From Paenibacillus sp. J2TS4 (GTDB lineage: Bacteria > Bacillota > Bacilli > Paenibacillales > NBRC-103111), in contig NZ_BOSH01000004.1 of the NCBI RefSeq assembly GCF_018403245.1, positions 248,001 through 312,000 of the forward strand: a stretch of DNA of 64,000 nucleotides, in the 5' to 3' direction. The number at the start of each line of letters is the position of its first letter. The first letter of the stretch is position 1. Below, one piece after another: positions 27,601 through 36,421 of the stretch. The notes under the pieces were generated by a model. That model ran no database searches, was not told the origin of the DNA, and was given only the letters and a program-made list of their open reading frames with translations. Both the position numbers and the translations under genes were made by a program.

Positions 27601-29013
27601 TTGAACTTTTCCGGCGATTATCAGCCGGAAGCCCATAACTATACCAAGGTGTTGTTCGGGGAGAAGAGTGTATTCCGCGCAGGCACGATTGGTACGGTGG
27701 CCGACAAAACCGCTTTCGGCTTTGTCAAGAAATACGAGGAACAGCAAGGAGAAACGTGGCGGAACGCTGAATTGCGGCGTCTGGCTATGGGCTGTACCGG
27801 GGTTAAGCGAAGCACGGGGCAGCATCCCGGCGGGATCGTCGTCGTTCCCGATTATATTGATGTCGAGGACATTACTCCGGTTCAATTTCCGGCGGATGAC
27901 ACCAAGTCCGAATGGAAGACGACCCATTTTGATTATCACGCGTTTGATGAGAATCTGCTCAAGCTCGATATTCTCGGACACGATGATCCGACGATGATGA
28001 GGATGCTTCAGGATCTGACGGGAGTCGACCCGACAACGATTCCGATGAACGATCCGAAGGTCATGAGCCTCTTTCATTCCACCGAGGCTCTGGGAGTGAC
28101 GCCGGAGCAAATTCGTTCTCCGGTGGCCACCTTCGGTGTTCCCGAAATGGGGACGAAGTTCGTGCGGCAGATGCTGCAGGAAACTCAGCCGTCCTCCTTC
28201 GCGGACCTGCTGCAAATTTCCGGTCTGTCCCACGGAACGGGAGTTTGGCTTGGCAATGCGCAGGAACTGATCCGCAACGGCACCTGCAACATCAAGACGG
28301 TTATCGGTTGTCGGGACGATATCATGCTGTATTTGATCTATAAAGCGGGGATGGAAGCGGGTCTCGCCTTCAAAATAACCGAGAGTGTGCGGAAAGGCCG
28401 AGGTCTGACGGACGAATGGAAGGAAGACATGAAGAAACATAATGTGCCCGCGTGGTACATTGATTCCTGTGAAAAAATTGAATATATGTTTCCTAAAGCG
28501 CATGCGGCCGCCTATGTCATTTCGGCCGTGCGGACCGCTTACTTCAAGCTTTATCATCCGATTGCATTCTATGCCACGTATTTCACTGTACGCGCCGAGG
28601 ATTTTGATGTAGAATTGTTCTGTCAAGGCTATGATGCGATTATGAGGAAGCTGAACGAAATTGAAGAGAAGGGCTTCCAGGCAACGGCCAAGGAAAGAAG
28701 CATGATCTCGATTCTGGAAATGGGGCTGGAAATGACGGCGCGAGGCTTCACCTTCAAGCCGATCGATTTGATGCTGTCCGACGCTACCCGCTTCATCATT
28801 CGCGGGGATTCGCTTATTCCTCCTTTTTCGGCCATTCAAGGAATCGGGGAAAATGCGGCGAAGCATATTGCGGCTGCAAAAGAAGACGGAGAGTTTTTGT
28901 CGATGGAGGATTTCCAGAAGCGTTCGAAGGTTTCCAAGACGGTTCTCGAAATTTTAAATGGTATGGGCTGCTTCCGCGGAATGCCGGAGTCGAATCAGTT
29001 ATCTCTCTTTTAA
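24685..29013 (+). CDS. polC: DNA polymerase III alpha subunit, PolC type
   Basis: 1442-residue replicative polymerase of low-GC Gram-positive bacteria, with built-in proofreading. Order of parts: N-terminal and OB-fold region, PHP domain (VEFHLHTTMS, ITDHSG), an inserted DEDDh exonuclease (VFDIETTG about residue 424; HNATFDMGFI; HHRAIDDAEA) and a zinc-binding region (CQQC about 916 and CGSC about 940). The catalytic palm follows, with PDIDLNFSGDYQ about residue 969. ATG 24685 has GGGAGGTG upstream. Length matches B. subtilis PolC. Confidence 0.97.
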   Translation: MNGLPDRRTRFELLMRQADIAPDVIGSHFRDGHIDRVEVSHTNSEWTFFIHKDSLIPCDVYRDFCEKVKQKFSHISNIRFVFEYSNEADRAMLVEEYWSLMIEWIQQKVISINGWLSKAKVEVEGNRITLLLLDQIGLDLAKKKQLDRWIQRYYSECFSIQYDVVMKIGESAEEEYLRFAKMIEEEERTVTQEMMVSVERESAETRKLDEPSALMIGFEIRDVPVPLMSVKEEEKKVTVQGLVFDFDRKELKNGSTLFLFNLTDFTDSIAVKAFARTKEDVKLYSLICNGKWVKMRGKVEYDRFSNPPELMFVPQDVNEVAPPNERMDDAEEKRVEFHLHTTMSTMDAVTPVDQYIKRAAEWGHKAIAITDHSGVQAYPEANHAAHKHGIKVIYGLEANVVNDSIPVVTHPDPRSLKDATYVVFDIETTGLSVLDNKIIEIAGTKMRDSEVIDRFSSFVNPHERIPYHITQLTNITDEMVMDARDLEEVLPEFVEFVGDAVLVAHNATFDMGFIQHYCNKLGLGRLPNPSLDTLEMARLLYPTLKNHRLNTLADKFKVSLENHHRAIDDAEALGGILFGMIKDALEQGMEDLASLNDYVGQNLRNARPFHCCIYALNAIGRKNLYKLVSLSHTEYYNRVACIPRSKLTENREGLLVVSGCEKGELFETVLNKSLEEAEEVAQYYDVLEIQPIDFYLHLVDKGLVGSREQLERAIGRIIDMAAKLDKPVIATGNVHYLDPKDKICRDITINGITGFSPLKDLRKPDAHFRTTEEMLQAFSFLGEEKAYEVVVTNTSALADQFAELELFPRKGGPTDNGLFSPIIEGADDEIRSTCYETAKSIYGDPLPQIVIDRLEKELKPIIQYGFSANYLISERLVKKSNADGYLVGSRGSVGSSFVATMLGISEVNPLPPHYICQQCKHSEFFTDGSIPSGFDLPDKVCGSCGGQLKGEGQDIPFETFLGFKGDKVPDIDLNFSGDYQPEAHNYTKVLFGEKSVFRAGTIGTVADKTAFGFVKKYEEQQGETWRNAELRRLAMGCTGVKRSTGQHPGGIVVVPDYIDVEDITPVQFPADDTKSEWKTTHFDYHAFDENLLKLDILGHDDPTMMRMLQDLTGVDPTTIPMNDPKVMSLFHSTEALGVTPEQIRSPVATFGVPEMGTKFVRQMLQETQPSSFADLLQISGLSHGTGVWLGNAQELIRNGTCNIKTVIGCRDDIMLYLIYKAGMEAGLAFKITESVRKGRGLTDEWKEDMKKHNVPAWYIDSCEKIEYMFPKAHAAAYVISAVRTAYFKLYHPIAFYATYFTVRAEDFDVELFCQGYDAIMRKLNEIEEKGFQATAKERSMISILEMGLEMTARGFTFKPIDLMLSDATRFIIRGDSLIPPFSAIQGIGENAAKHIAAAKEDGEFLSMEDFQKRSKVSKTVLEILNGMGCFRGMPESNQLSLF

Positions 29014-29059
29014 TCCTATTAAGGCTTCCTTTACTTTTGGGGGATTTGTTTACTACCTA

Positions 29060-29088
29060 TTGTAAGGAAATCTCTGTTATGCTATAAT
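29060..29088 (+). promoter_or_regulatory. Promoter of the rimP-nusA-infB operon
   Basis: TTGTAA (29060-29065), 17-base spacer, TATAAT (29083-29088) with an extended TGC before the -10. It lies just after polC and would give a leader of about 120 bases before rimP. Confidence 0.75.
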
Positions 29089-29126
29089 TTTTTTTGGTAA
29101 TAATGATGATATGCGATCGTTTTAGG

Positions 29127-29155
29127 AGAGTGGGGAAACCCACTCTTTACATTTT
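29127..29155 (+). terminator. GAAA-tetraloop hairpin in the rimP leader (likely attenuator)
   Basis: AGAGTGGG (29127-29134) pairs perfectly with CCCACTCT (29139-29146) across a GAAA tetraloop, followed by an interrupted T run (TTACATTTT). It lies between the promoter and rimP. Attenuator-type hairpins upstream of rimP have been described in Firmicutes as the rimP leader, and this fits that pattern. Strength as a terminator is uncertain because the T run is broken. Confidence 0.65.
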
Positions 29156-29213
29156 GATATAGCCATACAAGTTGTCCAACAAAGCAGATAATGCAGCGTG
29201 AGGGGGCCGTTCC

Positions 29214-29672
29214 ATGAGTTCGCACATCAAAACAACAGTGGAGAATATGATCCAACCTTATTTGGAGGAGCATGTGATTGAGCTGGTTGACATCGAGTAT
29301 TTGAAGGAAGGCAGCAACTGGTTCCTTCGCGTTTATGTAGATAAGGAAGGCGGGATCGATATCGATGACTGCGGAAGGCTGAGCGAATATTTAAGCGCGA
29401 AGCTGGACGAGAAGGATCCGATTCCGAATGCTTACTTCCTGGAAGTATCCTCCCCCGGTGCCGAGCGTCCGCTCAAGAAACCGGAAGACTTCAACAAGGC
29501 GGTCGACAAGCACGTGTTCGTAACTACATACGAACCGATAGACGGATTGAAGGAATTCGAAGGAAAGCTGCAATCTTATGACGGAAGCCAACTGGTTATC
29601 CAGATAGGCAAGAAACAGCATACGATTCCGACCGACAAAATGGCTAGCGCTAGGCTCGCCATCGTTTTTTAA
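29214..29672 (+). CDS. rimP: Ribosome maturation factor RimP
   Basis: 152-residue factor for 30S subunit assembly. It has the two-domain layout with IELVDIEYLKEGSNWFLRVYVDKEGGI and DCGRLSEYLSAKLDE, then the VSSPGAERPLKKPEDF motif. It is the first gene of the nusA-infB operon, as in most bacteria. ATG 29214 follows a GAGGGGG site. Confidence 0.93.
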   Translation: MSSHIKTTVENMIQPYLEEHVIELVDIEYLKEGSNWFLRVYVDKEGGIDIDDCGRLSEYLSAKLDEKDPIPNAYFLEVSSPGAERPLKKPEDFNKAVDKHVFVTTYEPIDGLKEFEGKLQSYDGSQLVIQIGKKQHTIPTDKMASARLAIVF

Positions 29673-29718
29673 AATATAAGAAAGGAAAAGTTTTCACCTT
29701 ATCCCTGTTCTTATATTT
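29672..29718 (+). repeat. Long imperfect hairpin between rimP and nusA
   Basis: AAATATAAGAA (29672-29682) is the perfect inverse complement of TTCTTATATTT (29708-29718). Inside, AGG-AAAA can pair with TTTT-CA-CCT. The stem is A/T-rich with no T run after it, so it is more likely a processing or regulatory hairpin than a terminator. Confidence 0.5.
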
Positions 29719-29803
29719 CATTGGTAAACGCGCCTGTCCAAAGGACGGCGATAGCCGTTTATCTTTGGCTTTTGTCAATTATTGAAAGGGGGAAAGAAGT
29801 TTC

Positions 29804-30901
29804 ATGAATACCGATTTTATTGAAGCGCTGCATGAAATCGAAACGCAGAAAGGAATCAGCAAAGACATTTTGATCGAAGCGATCGAGGCTGCCTTGATTT
29901 CCAGCTATAAGCGAAATTTCAATACGGCTCAGAATGTCCGGGTAGACATTAACCGGCAGACCGGATTAATCAAAGTCTACGCCCGCAAAACCGTAGCGGA
30001 TGAAGTACTCGATCCTCGCCTCGAAATATCCGTCGATGCGGCAAGGGAGATCAACCTGAATTATCAATTGGACGATATCGTCGAAATCGAGGTAACACCC
30101 AAAGATTTTGGACGAATTGCAGCGCAAACCGCCAAGCAAGTCGTTACCCAGCGGATAAGGGAAGCGGAAAGAGGTCTTATCTATAACGCATTTATCGAGA
30201 AGGAAGAAGATATTGTCACCGGAATTGTCCAGCGGCAGGACACCAGAAGCATCTATGTCGATCTGGGCAAGGTGGAGGCGGTGCTTCCTCTTAACGAGTT
30301 GATGCCGACCGATAAATTCAAACATGGCGATCGCATTAAAGCTTATATTACCAAGGTTGAAAATACGACGAAAGGGCCGCAGATTTTTCTGTCGCGGACT
30401 CACCCCGGCCTGCTCAAAAGATTGTTTGAGCTGGAAGTGCCGGAAATTTTTCAAGGGGTGGTCGAAATTCGCTCGGTCGCCCGAGAAGCCGGCTTTCGTT
30501 CAAAGATCGCCGTTTATTCTCGCGATGCGGAAGTAGATGCGGTCGGATCCTGCGTAGGCCCCAAGGGTGTACGCGTGCAGGCGATCGTCAGCGAGCTTAA
30601 AGGGGAAAAAATCGACATTGTCCGCTGGTCCGAAAGCGTGGAAGAGTATGTGGCCAATGCGCTGAGCCCTTCCAAAGTGCTGGAAGTGAATGTCTTTGAG
30701 GGTGAAAAAATGTCCAGGGTGATCGTGCCGGACTATCAGCTCTCGCTAGCTATTGGAATTAAAGGTCAGAATGCTCGTCTCGCTGCTAAATTGACAGGCT
30801 GGAAGATTGATATTAAGAGTGAAACGCAAGCCGAGCAGGAATTCGGCAGGGAAAAAACGTATACAGAAGAAATGCCTCAGGATTCGGCAAGCTTCGATTA
30901 G
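29804..30901 (+). CDS. nusA: Transcription termination/antitermination protein NusA
   Basis: 365-residue RNA polymerase-binding factor. The N-terminal polymerase-binding domain (about 1-125) is followed by an S1 domain (about 135-200) and two KH domains; VGSCVGPKGVRVQAI and AIGIKGQNARLAAKLTGWKI are the KH signatures. The C-terminal acidic repeats of the E. coli protein are absent, as usual in Firmicutes. ATG 29804 follows GAAAGGGGGAAAG. Confidence 0.96.
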   Translation: MNTDFIEALHEIETQKGISKDILIEAIEAALISSYKRNFNTAQNVRVDINRQTGLIKVYARKTVADEVLDPRLEISVDAAREINLNYQLDDIVEIEVTPKDFGRIAAQTAKQVVTQRIREAERGLIYNAFIEKEEDIVTGIVQRQDTRSIYVDLGKVEAVLPLNELMPTDKFKHGDRIKAYITKVENTTKGPQIFLSRTHPGLLKRLFELEVPEIFQGVVEIRSVAREAGFRSKIAVYSRDAEVDAVGSCVGPKGVRVQAIVSELKGEKIDIVRWSESVEEYVANALSPSKVLEVNVFEGEKMSRVIVPDYQLSLAIGIKGQNARLAAKLTGWKIDIKSETQAEQEFGREKTYTEEMPQDSASFD

Positions 30902-30974
30902 CCGTAAAGGCCGCGGAGCGCATGCATCCATGACGGCTGCTGAAAATAAGGTAGAATCCAGAGCGGGTGATAGG

Positions 30975-31286
30975 ATGAGGCCAAGAAGGGTCCCTTTAAG
31001 AAAATGTGTAGCCTGTCAGCAAATGATGGGCAAGAAAGAACTGATCCGCGTTGTCAAAACACCGGAAGATGAAATACTGATCGATCTGACCGGCAAGAAA
31101 TCGGGCAGAGGCGCCTATCTCTGTGGCAAAGTATCGTGCTTCAAGCTGGCCAAAAAGAGCCGGGCCCTGGACCGTGCTTTAAAGCACACCGTAGGGGACT
31201 CGATCTATGATCAGCTGGAGCAGGAATTTATCAAAGTGGAGGATCAGTTTTTATCAGGCCAGGAAGAGGCAGGCCATGAAGAATAA
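30975..31286 (+). CDS. rnpM: YlxR family RNA-binding protein (RnpM)
   Basis: 103-residue YlxR/DUF448 protein. The family opening RRVPLRKCVACQQMMGKKELIRVVK and the GRGAYLC motif are present. B. subtilis YlxR has been reported to bind RNase P RNA and modulate RNase P, hence the name RnpM. I chose ATG 30975, six bases after a GGGTGA site, because it gives the family N terminus. An in-frame ATG at 30930 would add 15 atypical residues. The stop lies inside the start of the next gene. Confidence 0.85.
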   Translation: MRPRRVPLRKCVACQQMMGKKELIRVVKTPEDEILIDLTGKKSGRGAYLCGKVSCFKLAKKSRALDRALKHTVGDSIYDQLEQEFIKVEDQFLSGQEEAGHEE

Positions 31287-31596
31287 CAAACTGTTATCCG
31301 GGCTTGGTCTAGCCATGAGGGCAGGAAAGCTGGTATTCGGAGAAGAGGGCGTACTGGATGCGATTCGTACCGGTAAGGCAAAGCTGGTCCTGCTTGCTAT
31401 GGATGCTTCCGAGAATACGAGCAAAAAATTCAGAGACAAATGCGATAGTTATCATGTTCCTTTAATCGAATACGGTACTCGGGAACAACTGGGATCTAGT
31501 GTCGGTAAAGCAGAACGGGTTATCATAGCGGTTACCGATCCCGGATTTGCACAGATGATGGTTAAGGCTAAGGCAAATCTAGCGGAGGTGGAGTAA
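31276..31596 (+). CDS. ylxQ: L7Ae-family ribosomal/RNA-binding protein YlxQ
   Basis: 106-residue L7Ae/L30e-fold protein. The sequence [26 protein letters not shown] and [14 protein letters not shown] follows the family pattern; members bind kink-turn RNA or associate with ribosomes. It overlaps the end of the preceding gene by 11 bases and ends one base before infB. The frame is open upstream, but the ATG at 31276 gives the family start. Confidence 0.88.
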   Translation: MKNNKLLSGLGLAMRAGKLVFGEEGVLDAIRTGKAKLVLLAMDASENTSKKFRDKCDSYHVPLIEYGTREQLGSSVGKAERVIIAVTDPGFAQMMVKAKANLAEVE

Positions 31597-31597
31597 T

Positions 31598-34126
31598 TTG
31601 AGTAAAAACGAAAATAAGGAAAAACTAAGAGTTTATGAATATGCCAAATCATTAAATATGAGCAGTAAAGAAATTATTACCATTTTGAAACGGCTGAATA
31701 TTTCCGTTAACAATCATATGAGCGTGATGGAGAATGAGGCGGTGCAGGCTGTGGAGAAATTTTTCCGCGATGTCAAGGCTAATGCTGCCGCCAAACGGGC
31801 TGCTTCGGGGGAAAGTGCCGCCGTGAGTTCCGCAGCGTCCGCTCCGAAGAAGCCGTCGTCCAACACGGCCGCTGGAGGGGAAGACGTGAAGAACAGACAA
31901 GAATCAGGACAGCAATCGAAGCAGGCTTCGCCGCGTAATTCGCAGCAAGGCACGCAGCCCAAGAGAAAGCCCGCTGGCGGGGCACAAGGCAGCCAGGGAA
32001 ACAATCGAGCCGCTGGAGGGGGGCGCGATTCCCGGGGCCCACAAGGCGGACAGCGTACGGATGCCAACCGTAACCGCAGACCGGACGGAGCTCCTAACAG
32101 AGCCCCCGATTCATCAGCGGCGGGCGGCAACAGAAATGCCAATCGTCCTGCACAACAAAAAACAAGCGATGGCAAAATTCCACGGAACAAGGTTCCGGGT
32201 GTGGACGATCTGGATGTAAAAGCGAACGAAGGGGTGGCCAACAAAAAGACAAGGTCAAACCAAAGACGCTTTGATGATAATAAAACAGGTTCCTCCAGAG
32301 GAAACTTCCGGAATAACCGGTCAGGCAGAGGAAACCGGCAGCAGACTCCGGTTAGAAAAGAAAAGGTGGATAATACACCGAAAAAAATTATTGTCCGCGG
32401 TACGATGACCGTTGGCGATCTGGCTAAGCTGCTTCACAAGGATGTATCCGAGGTCATCAAGAAGCTTCTCTTCCTTGGTGTAATGGCTACCATTAACCAA
32501 GAGCTGGATCTCGATACTATTCAGCTGATTGCGACGGAATACGGCGTCGAAGTGGAGTTAAAGATTCCAGTAGATGAAGAAAACTTCGAACTGCTGGAAG
32601 AGGTGGATGATGAGTCTGAGCTGCTGGAGCGTCCTCCTGTCGTCACCATTATGGGACACGTTGACCACGGAAAAACAACGCTGCTCGATGCTATTCGCTC
32701 TACCAGTGTGACTGAGGGCGAAGCCGGGGGAATTACCCAGCATATCGGAGCTTATCAGGTCGAAGCACAAGGGAAAAAGATTACTTTCCTGGATACTCCG
32801 GGACATGCGGCATTTACGACGATGCGCGCCCGCGGAGCTCAGGTGACCGATATTACGATTCTTGTCGTGGCGGCGGATGATGGGGTCATGCCTCAGACGG
32901 TGGAGGCCATCAGTCATGCGAAAGCGGCCAATGTGCCTATTATTGTCGCAGTTAACAAGATCGATAAGCCGGAAGCGAATCCGGATCGGATCAAGCAGGA
33001 TTTGACCGAATATGAGCTGGTGCCTGAAGAGTGGGGCGGAGATACGATATTCGTCAATGTGTCGGCCAAGCAAAAAATGGGATTGGAGCAGCTGCTCGAG
33101 ATGGTGTTGCTCGTCGCTGAGGTTCAGGAACTGAAGGCCAATCCGAATAAGCGGGCCAGAGGAACCGTCATCGAGGCTGAACTGGATAAAGGAAGAGGCC
33201 CTGTGGCGCGTATTCTGATTCAGCATGGAACGCTGAAGGTCGGAGACGGCTTTATTGCCGGAGTATGCTTCGGCCGTGTCCGCGCAATGGTTAACGATAA
33301 AGGCAAGAGGCTGAAGGAGGCCGGTCCATCCACACCGGTTGAGATTACCGGCTTGACCGAGGTGCCCCAGGCTGGCGATCCGTTCCTCGCTTATGAGGAC
33401 GAGCGCAAAGCGAGAGCGATCGCTGAGAAACGGGCCTCTACGCTAAGGCAGTCCGAGATGGGAGCCAACTCGCGCGTTACGTTGGACGATCTCTACAAGC
33501 ATATTCAAGAGGGCGATATCAAGGAGCTTAATATTATTATTAAAGCGGACGTTCAAGGAACGGTCGAGGCTCTCAAAGGCTCGTTAGAAAAAATCGAGGT
33601 AGAAGGTGTGAGGGTCAAAATTATTCACACCGGCGCAGGAGCGATTACCGAATCCGATATTATTCTCGCCTCTGCCTCCAATGCCATCATTATTGGCTTT
33701 AACGTTCGTCCGGAACCGGCGGCCAAAGTAACGGCGGAGCAGGAGCAAGTCGATATCCGCTTGCATCGCGTCATTTACAGCGCCATCGAAGAAATCGAAC
33801 AGGCGATGAAAGGAATGCTGGATCCGGAGTACAAGGAGAAGGTCATCGGCCACGCAGAAGTGAGGAACACGTTCCGCATATCGAGAATCGGTACGATTGC
33901 CGGCTGTATGGTCACCCAAGGGAAAATCATCCGCTCGGCGGAAGCCCGCCTGATCCGTGACGGAATTGTTATTTTCGAGGGGCAATTGGATTCGTTGAAA
34001 CGGTTTAAAGACGATGCCAAAGAAGTGGCACAAGGATATGAATGCGGAATTACATTGGAACGGTTTAACGATATCAAAGAAGGAGATATCATTGAAGCGT
34101 TCGTAATGGAAGCCGTAGAGAGGTGA
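31598..34126 (+). CDS. infB: Translation initiation factor IF-2
   Basis: 842-residue GTPase that brings initiator tRNA to the 30S subunit. An N-terminal IF2N helix domain ([23 protein letters not shown]) is followed by a long low-complexity linker rich in Gly, Arg, Gln, Asn and Ala (about 70-260) and a second IF2N module. The G domain starts near residue 353 ([21 protein letters not shown]). Domains II-IV follow. It starts at TTG 31598 with GGAGGTGG upstream. The linker is disordered and variable in this family. Confidence 0.97.
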   Translation: MSKNENKEKLRVYEYAKSLNMSSKEIITILKRLNISVNNHMSVMENEAVQAVEKFFRDVKANAAAKRAASGESAAVSSAASAPKKPSSNTAAGGEDVKNRQESGQQSKQASPRNSQQGTQPKRKPAGGAQGSQGNNRAAGGGRDSRGPQGGQRTDANRNRRPDGAPNRAPDSSAAGGNRNANRPAQQKTSDGKIPRNKVPGVDDLDVKANEGVANKKTRSNQRRFDDNKTGSSRGNFRNNRSGRGNRQQTPVRKEKVDNTPKKIIVRGTMTVGDLAKLLHKDVSEVIKKLLFLGVMATINQELDLDTIQLIATEYGVEVELKIPVDEENFELLEEVDDESELLERPPVVTIMGHVDHGKTTLLDAIRSTSVTEGEAGGITQHIGAYQVEAQGKKITFLDTPGHAAFTTMRARGAQVTDITILVVAADDGVMPQTVEAISHAKAANVPIIVAVNKIDKPEANPDRIKQDLTEYELVPEEWGGDTIFVNVSAKQKMGLEQLLEMVLLVAEVQELKANPNKRARGTVIEAELDKGRGPVARILIQHGTLKVGDGFIAGVCFGRVRAMVNDKGKRLKEAGPSTPVEITGLTEVPQAGDPFLAYEDERKARAIAEKRASTLRQSEMGANSRVTLDDLYKHIQEGDIKELNIIIKADVQGTVEALKGSLEKIEVEGVRVKIIHTGAGAITESDIILASASNAIIIGFNVRPEPAAKVTAEQEQVDIRLHRVIYSAIEEIEQAMKGMLDPEYKEKVIGHAEVRNTFRISRIGTIAGCMVTQGKIIRSAEARLIRDGIVIFEGQLDSLKRFKDDAKEVAQGYECGITLERFNDIKEGDIIEAFVMEAVER

Positions 34127-34130
34127 TGGC

Positions 34131-34487
34131 ATGTCCAGAATTCGAACAGGCAGAGTGGGGGAGCAAATCAAGAAGGAACTGAGCCAGATTGTGCAGAACG
34201 AATTTAAGGATCCGCGAATCGGCTTTGTAACCATTACAGGCGTTGATGTCACGAACGACCTCTCCCAGGCGAAGATCTTTTTGAGCGTCTTCGGCTCAGA
34301 CGAAGAGAAGGAAGAAACATTAAAGGCTCTGCACCGCGGAACCGGTTTTCTGCGGTCGGAGCTGTCCAAACGAATACGGCTCAGGGTAACTCCCGAGCTG
34401 ATTTTCAAGTTAGATACTTCGATCGATTATGGAAGCCGTATCGAAAAGCTCCTTGGACAACTTAACGACGGGGAAGCGAAAAAATGA
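34131..34487 (+). CDS. rbfA: Ribosome-binding factor A
   Basis: 118-residue KH-fold factor for late 30S assembly and cold adaptation. RTGRVGEQIKKELSQIVQNEFKDPRIGFVTITGVDVTNDL is split across typical family elements, and RVTPELIFKLDTSIDYGSRI closes it. It starts five bases after infB and overlaps nrnA by four bases (ATGA). The small gene ylxP, found between infB and rbfA in B. subtilis, is absent. Confidence 0.94.
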   Translation: MSRIRTGRVGEQIKKELSQIVQNEFKDPRIGFVTITGVDVTNDLSQAKIFLSVFGSDEEKEETLKALHRGTGFLRSELSKRIRLRVTPELIFKLDTSIDYGSRIEKLLGQLNDGEAKK

Positions 34488-35476
34488 CGGCCCAAGGGAA
34501 TAAGCCATCCGGTCCCCTTGAAGCAGCGGCCCAATTTATTCGCAATCACGACCGGTTCCTGGTCGTCTCCCATCTGAACCCGGATGGGGATGCGATCGGA
34601 TCTACGCTCGCAGTTGGTTGGATGCTTGAGCACATGAACAAAACGTTTCAGATGGTCAACGAGGACCCGATTCCCCCTAAATATAATTTTTTGTGGGGAA
34701 GTGACCAGGTCGGGCTGATCTCCGAAATGCCGGAGGAAGAACGCTTCGATGCCATTATAAGCCTGGATTGTGCCGATATTCGCAGGATGGGTCCTTTGCA
34801 TAACCGAATTCATCCAGATACGCCGCTGCTCAACATAGATCATCATGCGACGAATGAAGGCTTCGGCTCCTGTGTATGGATCGAGGCCGAAGCGGCAGCG
34901 ACGGCCGAATTATTGTATGATTTGGTTAATGAACTGCAGATTCCCTGGACAACCGATCTGGCTAATTGTATTTATACCGGATTGTTAACCGACACAGGCG
35001 GTTTCCGTTATTCGAACGCGAGCCCCAAAGTGCTCCTTATCGCTTCCGAAATGCTGGGTTATGGGGTGAAAGGGAGCGAGCTGGCCAACGTGCTGCTGGA
35101 AAAGATGACTTATGCTCACCTTGTTCTGCTGCAGAAATCTCTCGCCAAGCTTTCTTTTGCCTATGATCGTAAAATCGCGTGGATTAGTGTGACGGTGGAG
35201 GACACGGCTGAAGCGCAGGCAGTAAACGAGGATATGGAAGGACTCGTTAATTATCCGCGCAATATCGAAGGCGTCGAGGTCGGCCTGTTGTTCAAGGAGA
35301 TCGACAACGGCACCTTCAAAGTCAGCTTGCGCTCCAATGGCAAAGTAGATGTGGCGCGAATTGCCAAATCTTTTGGCGGGGGCGGTCATACGCTGGCGGC
35401 CGGGTGCACGCTTCATGGAGATTTAGACCAGGTAACCTCACAACTGATACAGGAAGTAGGTTTGGCTTTGGAATGA
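34484..35476 (+). CDS. nrnA: DHH-family oligoribonuclease NrnA (bifunctional nanoRNase/pAp phosphatase)
   Basis: 330-residue DHH-DHHA1 phosphoesterase that degrades 2-5-mer RNA and, in B. subtilis, 3'-phosphoadenosine 5'-phosphate. Motifs: VSHLNPDGDAIGS, DCADIRR, NIDHHATN (the DHH), TDTGGFRYSN and the C-terminal GGGGHTLAAGC. Both ends overlap neighbours by four bases (rbfA and truB), so it is translationally embedded in the operon. In B. subtilis nrnA lies elsewhere. Confidence 0.93.
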   Translation: MTAQGNKPSGPLEAAAQFIRNHDRFLVVSHLNPDGDAIGSTLAVGWMLEHMNKTFQMVNEDPIPPKYNFLWGSDQVGLISEMPEEERFDAIISLDCADIRRMGPLHNRIHPDTPLLNIDHHATNEGFGSCVWIEAEAAATAELLYDLVNELQIPWTTDLANCIYTGLLTDTGGFRYSNASPKVLLIASEMLGYGVKGSELANVLLEKMTYAHLVLLQKSLAKLSFAYDRKIAWISVTVEDTAEAQAVNEDMEGLVNYPRNIEGVEVGLLFKEIDNGTFKVSLRSNGKVDVARIAKSFGGGGHTLAAGCTLHGDLDQVTSQLIQEVGLALE

Positions 35477-36387
35477 CATTGGAAGGCGTATTGCCGGTTT
35501 TAAAGCCGGTCGATTATACATCTCACGATGTGGTGGCCAAGGTAAGGCGAATGATCGGGATCAAAAGGATTGGCCACACGGGGACGCTCGATCCGAAAGT
35601 GACGGGGGTACTCCCGCTCTGTATCGGAAGAGCTACCCGGGTAGTCGAATATATTCAGGACTTGCCTAAAGAGTACGAAGCTACTCTTATCCTTGGAAAG
35701 GCAACGGATACCGAGGACATGTCAGGCCGCCTAATTGAGGAAATGGAGGCCGTTCAAGTTACGGCCGAACAGGTGCGGACCGCTGTCGAATCTTTCGTCG
35801 GCTCGATTGAACAGGTTCCGCCCATGTATTCAGCAGTTAAAGTAGATGGACGCCGGCTGTATGAGCTGGCCAGATTGGGTCAGGAAGTGGAACGTAAAAA
35901 GCGGCGGGTTACCATTTATGAGATCGAGCTGCTGGCGATGAATTTAGAACGCCGTCATCCAGAAATCCGATTCCGGGTTCAATGCTCGAAGGGGACGTAT
36001 ATCCGGACGTTGTGCACCGATGTGGGCAAAGCGCTAGGCTATCCGGCGGTTATGTCCGAGTTGGTCCGTTCCGCGACCGGAGCGATTACGCTGGACCGTT
36101 GTTTGACGCTTCCGGAAATCGAAAGGCTTCAGCAGGAAGGAAAGCTCGCGGAACGGTTGATCCCGACCGATGAGGCGATTCCCCACTTGCCTGCGCTGCG
36201 TGTGGCAGAAACAGAGGCCATCAAAGCTCTGCAGGGAAGAAGGGTCCGAGCGGCTGATTCGGTTCCAGAAGAGTGGGACGGCCGCATGTGCAAAGTATAT
36301 TCGGCCAAGTCACCGGCACCTTTTCTCGGAATTTTTCGGTGGGATGCCGAACGCTCTTTATTGGTTCCGGAGAAAGTATTTAATTAA
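35473..36387 (+). CDS. truB: tRNA pseudouridine-55 synthase TruB
   Basis: 304-residue pseudouridine synthase acting on U55 of tRNA. The catalytic Asp is in GHTGTLDPKVTGVLP (about residue 40), with PPMYSAVKVDGRRLYELAR and the C-terminal PUA-like region. ATG 35473 overlaps the nrnA stop; the longer open frame upstream is a shadow. It lies 34 bases before ribF, a pairing common in bacteria. Confidence 0.95.
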   Translation: MTLEGVLPVLKPVDYTSHDVVAKVRRMIGIKRIGHTGTLDPKVTGVLPLCIGRATRVVEYIQDLPKEYEATLILGKATDTEDMSGRLIEEMEAVQVTAEQVRTAVESFVGSIEQVPPMYSAVKVDGRRLYELARLGQEVERKKRRVTIYEIELLAMNLERRHPEIRFRVQCSKGTYIRTLCTDVGKALGYPAVMSELVRSATGAITLDRCLTLPEIERLQQEGKLAERLIPTDEAIPHLPALRVAETEAIKALQGRRVRAADSVPEEWDGRMCKVYSAKSPAPFLGIFRWDAERSLLVPEKVFN

Positions 36388-36421
36388 GCTGACATCCCGT
36401 TAGAATTGCAGGTGAATCCAA

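Noticed and set aside
27526..28866. 446-codon minus-strand open frame
   Set aside because: Antisense shadow of polC with no recognisable motif.
29028..29048. A stretch resembling the 3' end of the repeat (CTTTACTTTTGGGGGATT) after polC
   Set aside because: Only about 13 bases resemble the element and there is no matching 5' arm or apex.
31808..32380. Low-complexity Gly/Arg/Gln-rich region as a tandem repeat or foreign insert
   Set aside because: It is the normal disordered linker of IF-2, in frame and without exact repeats.
36368..36421. FMN riboswitch before ribF
   Set aside because: Only 34 bases separate truB and ribF, far too short for the aptamer.
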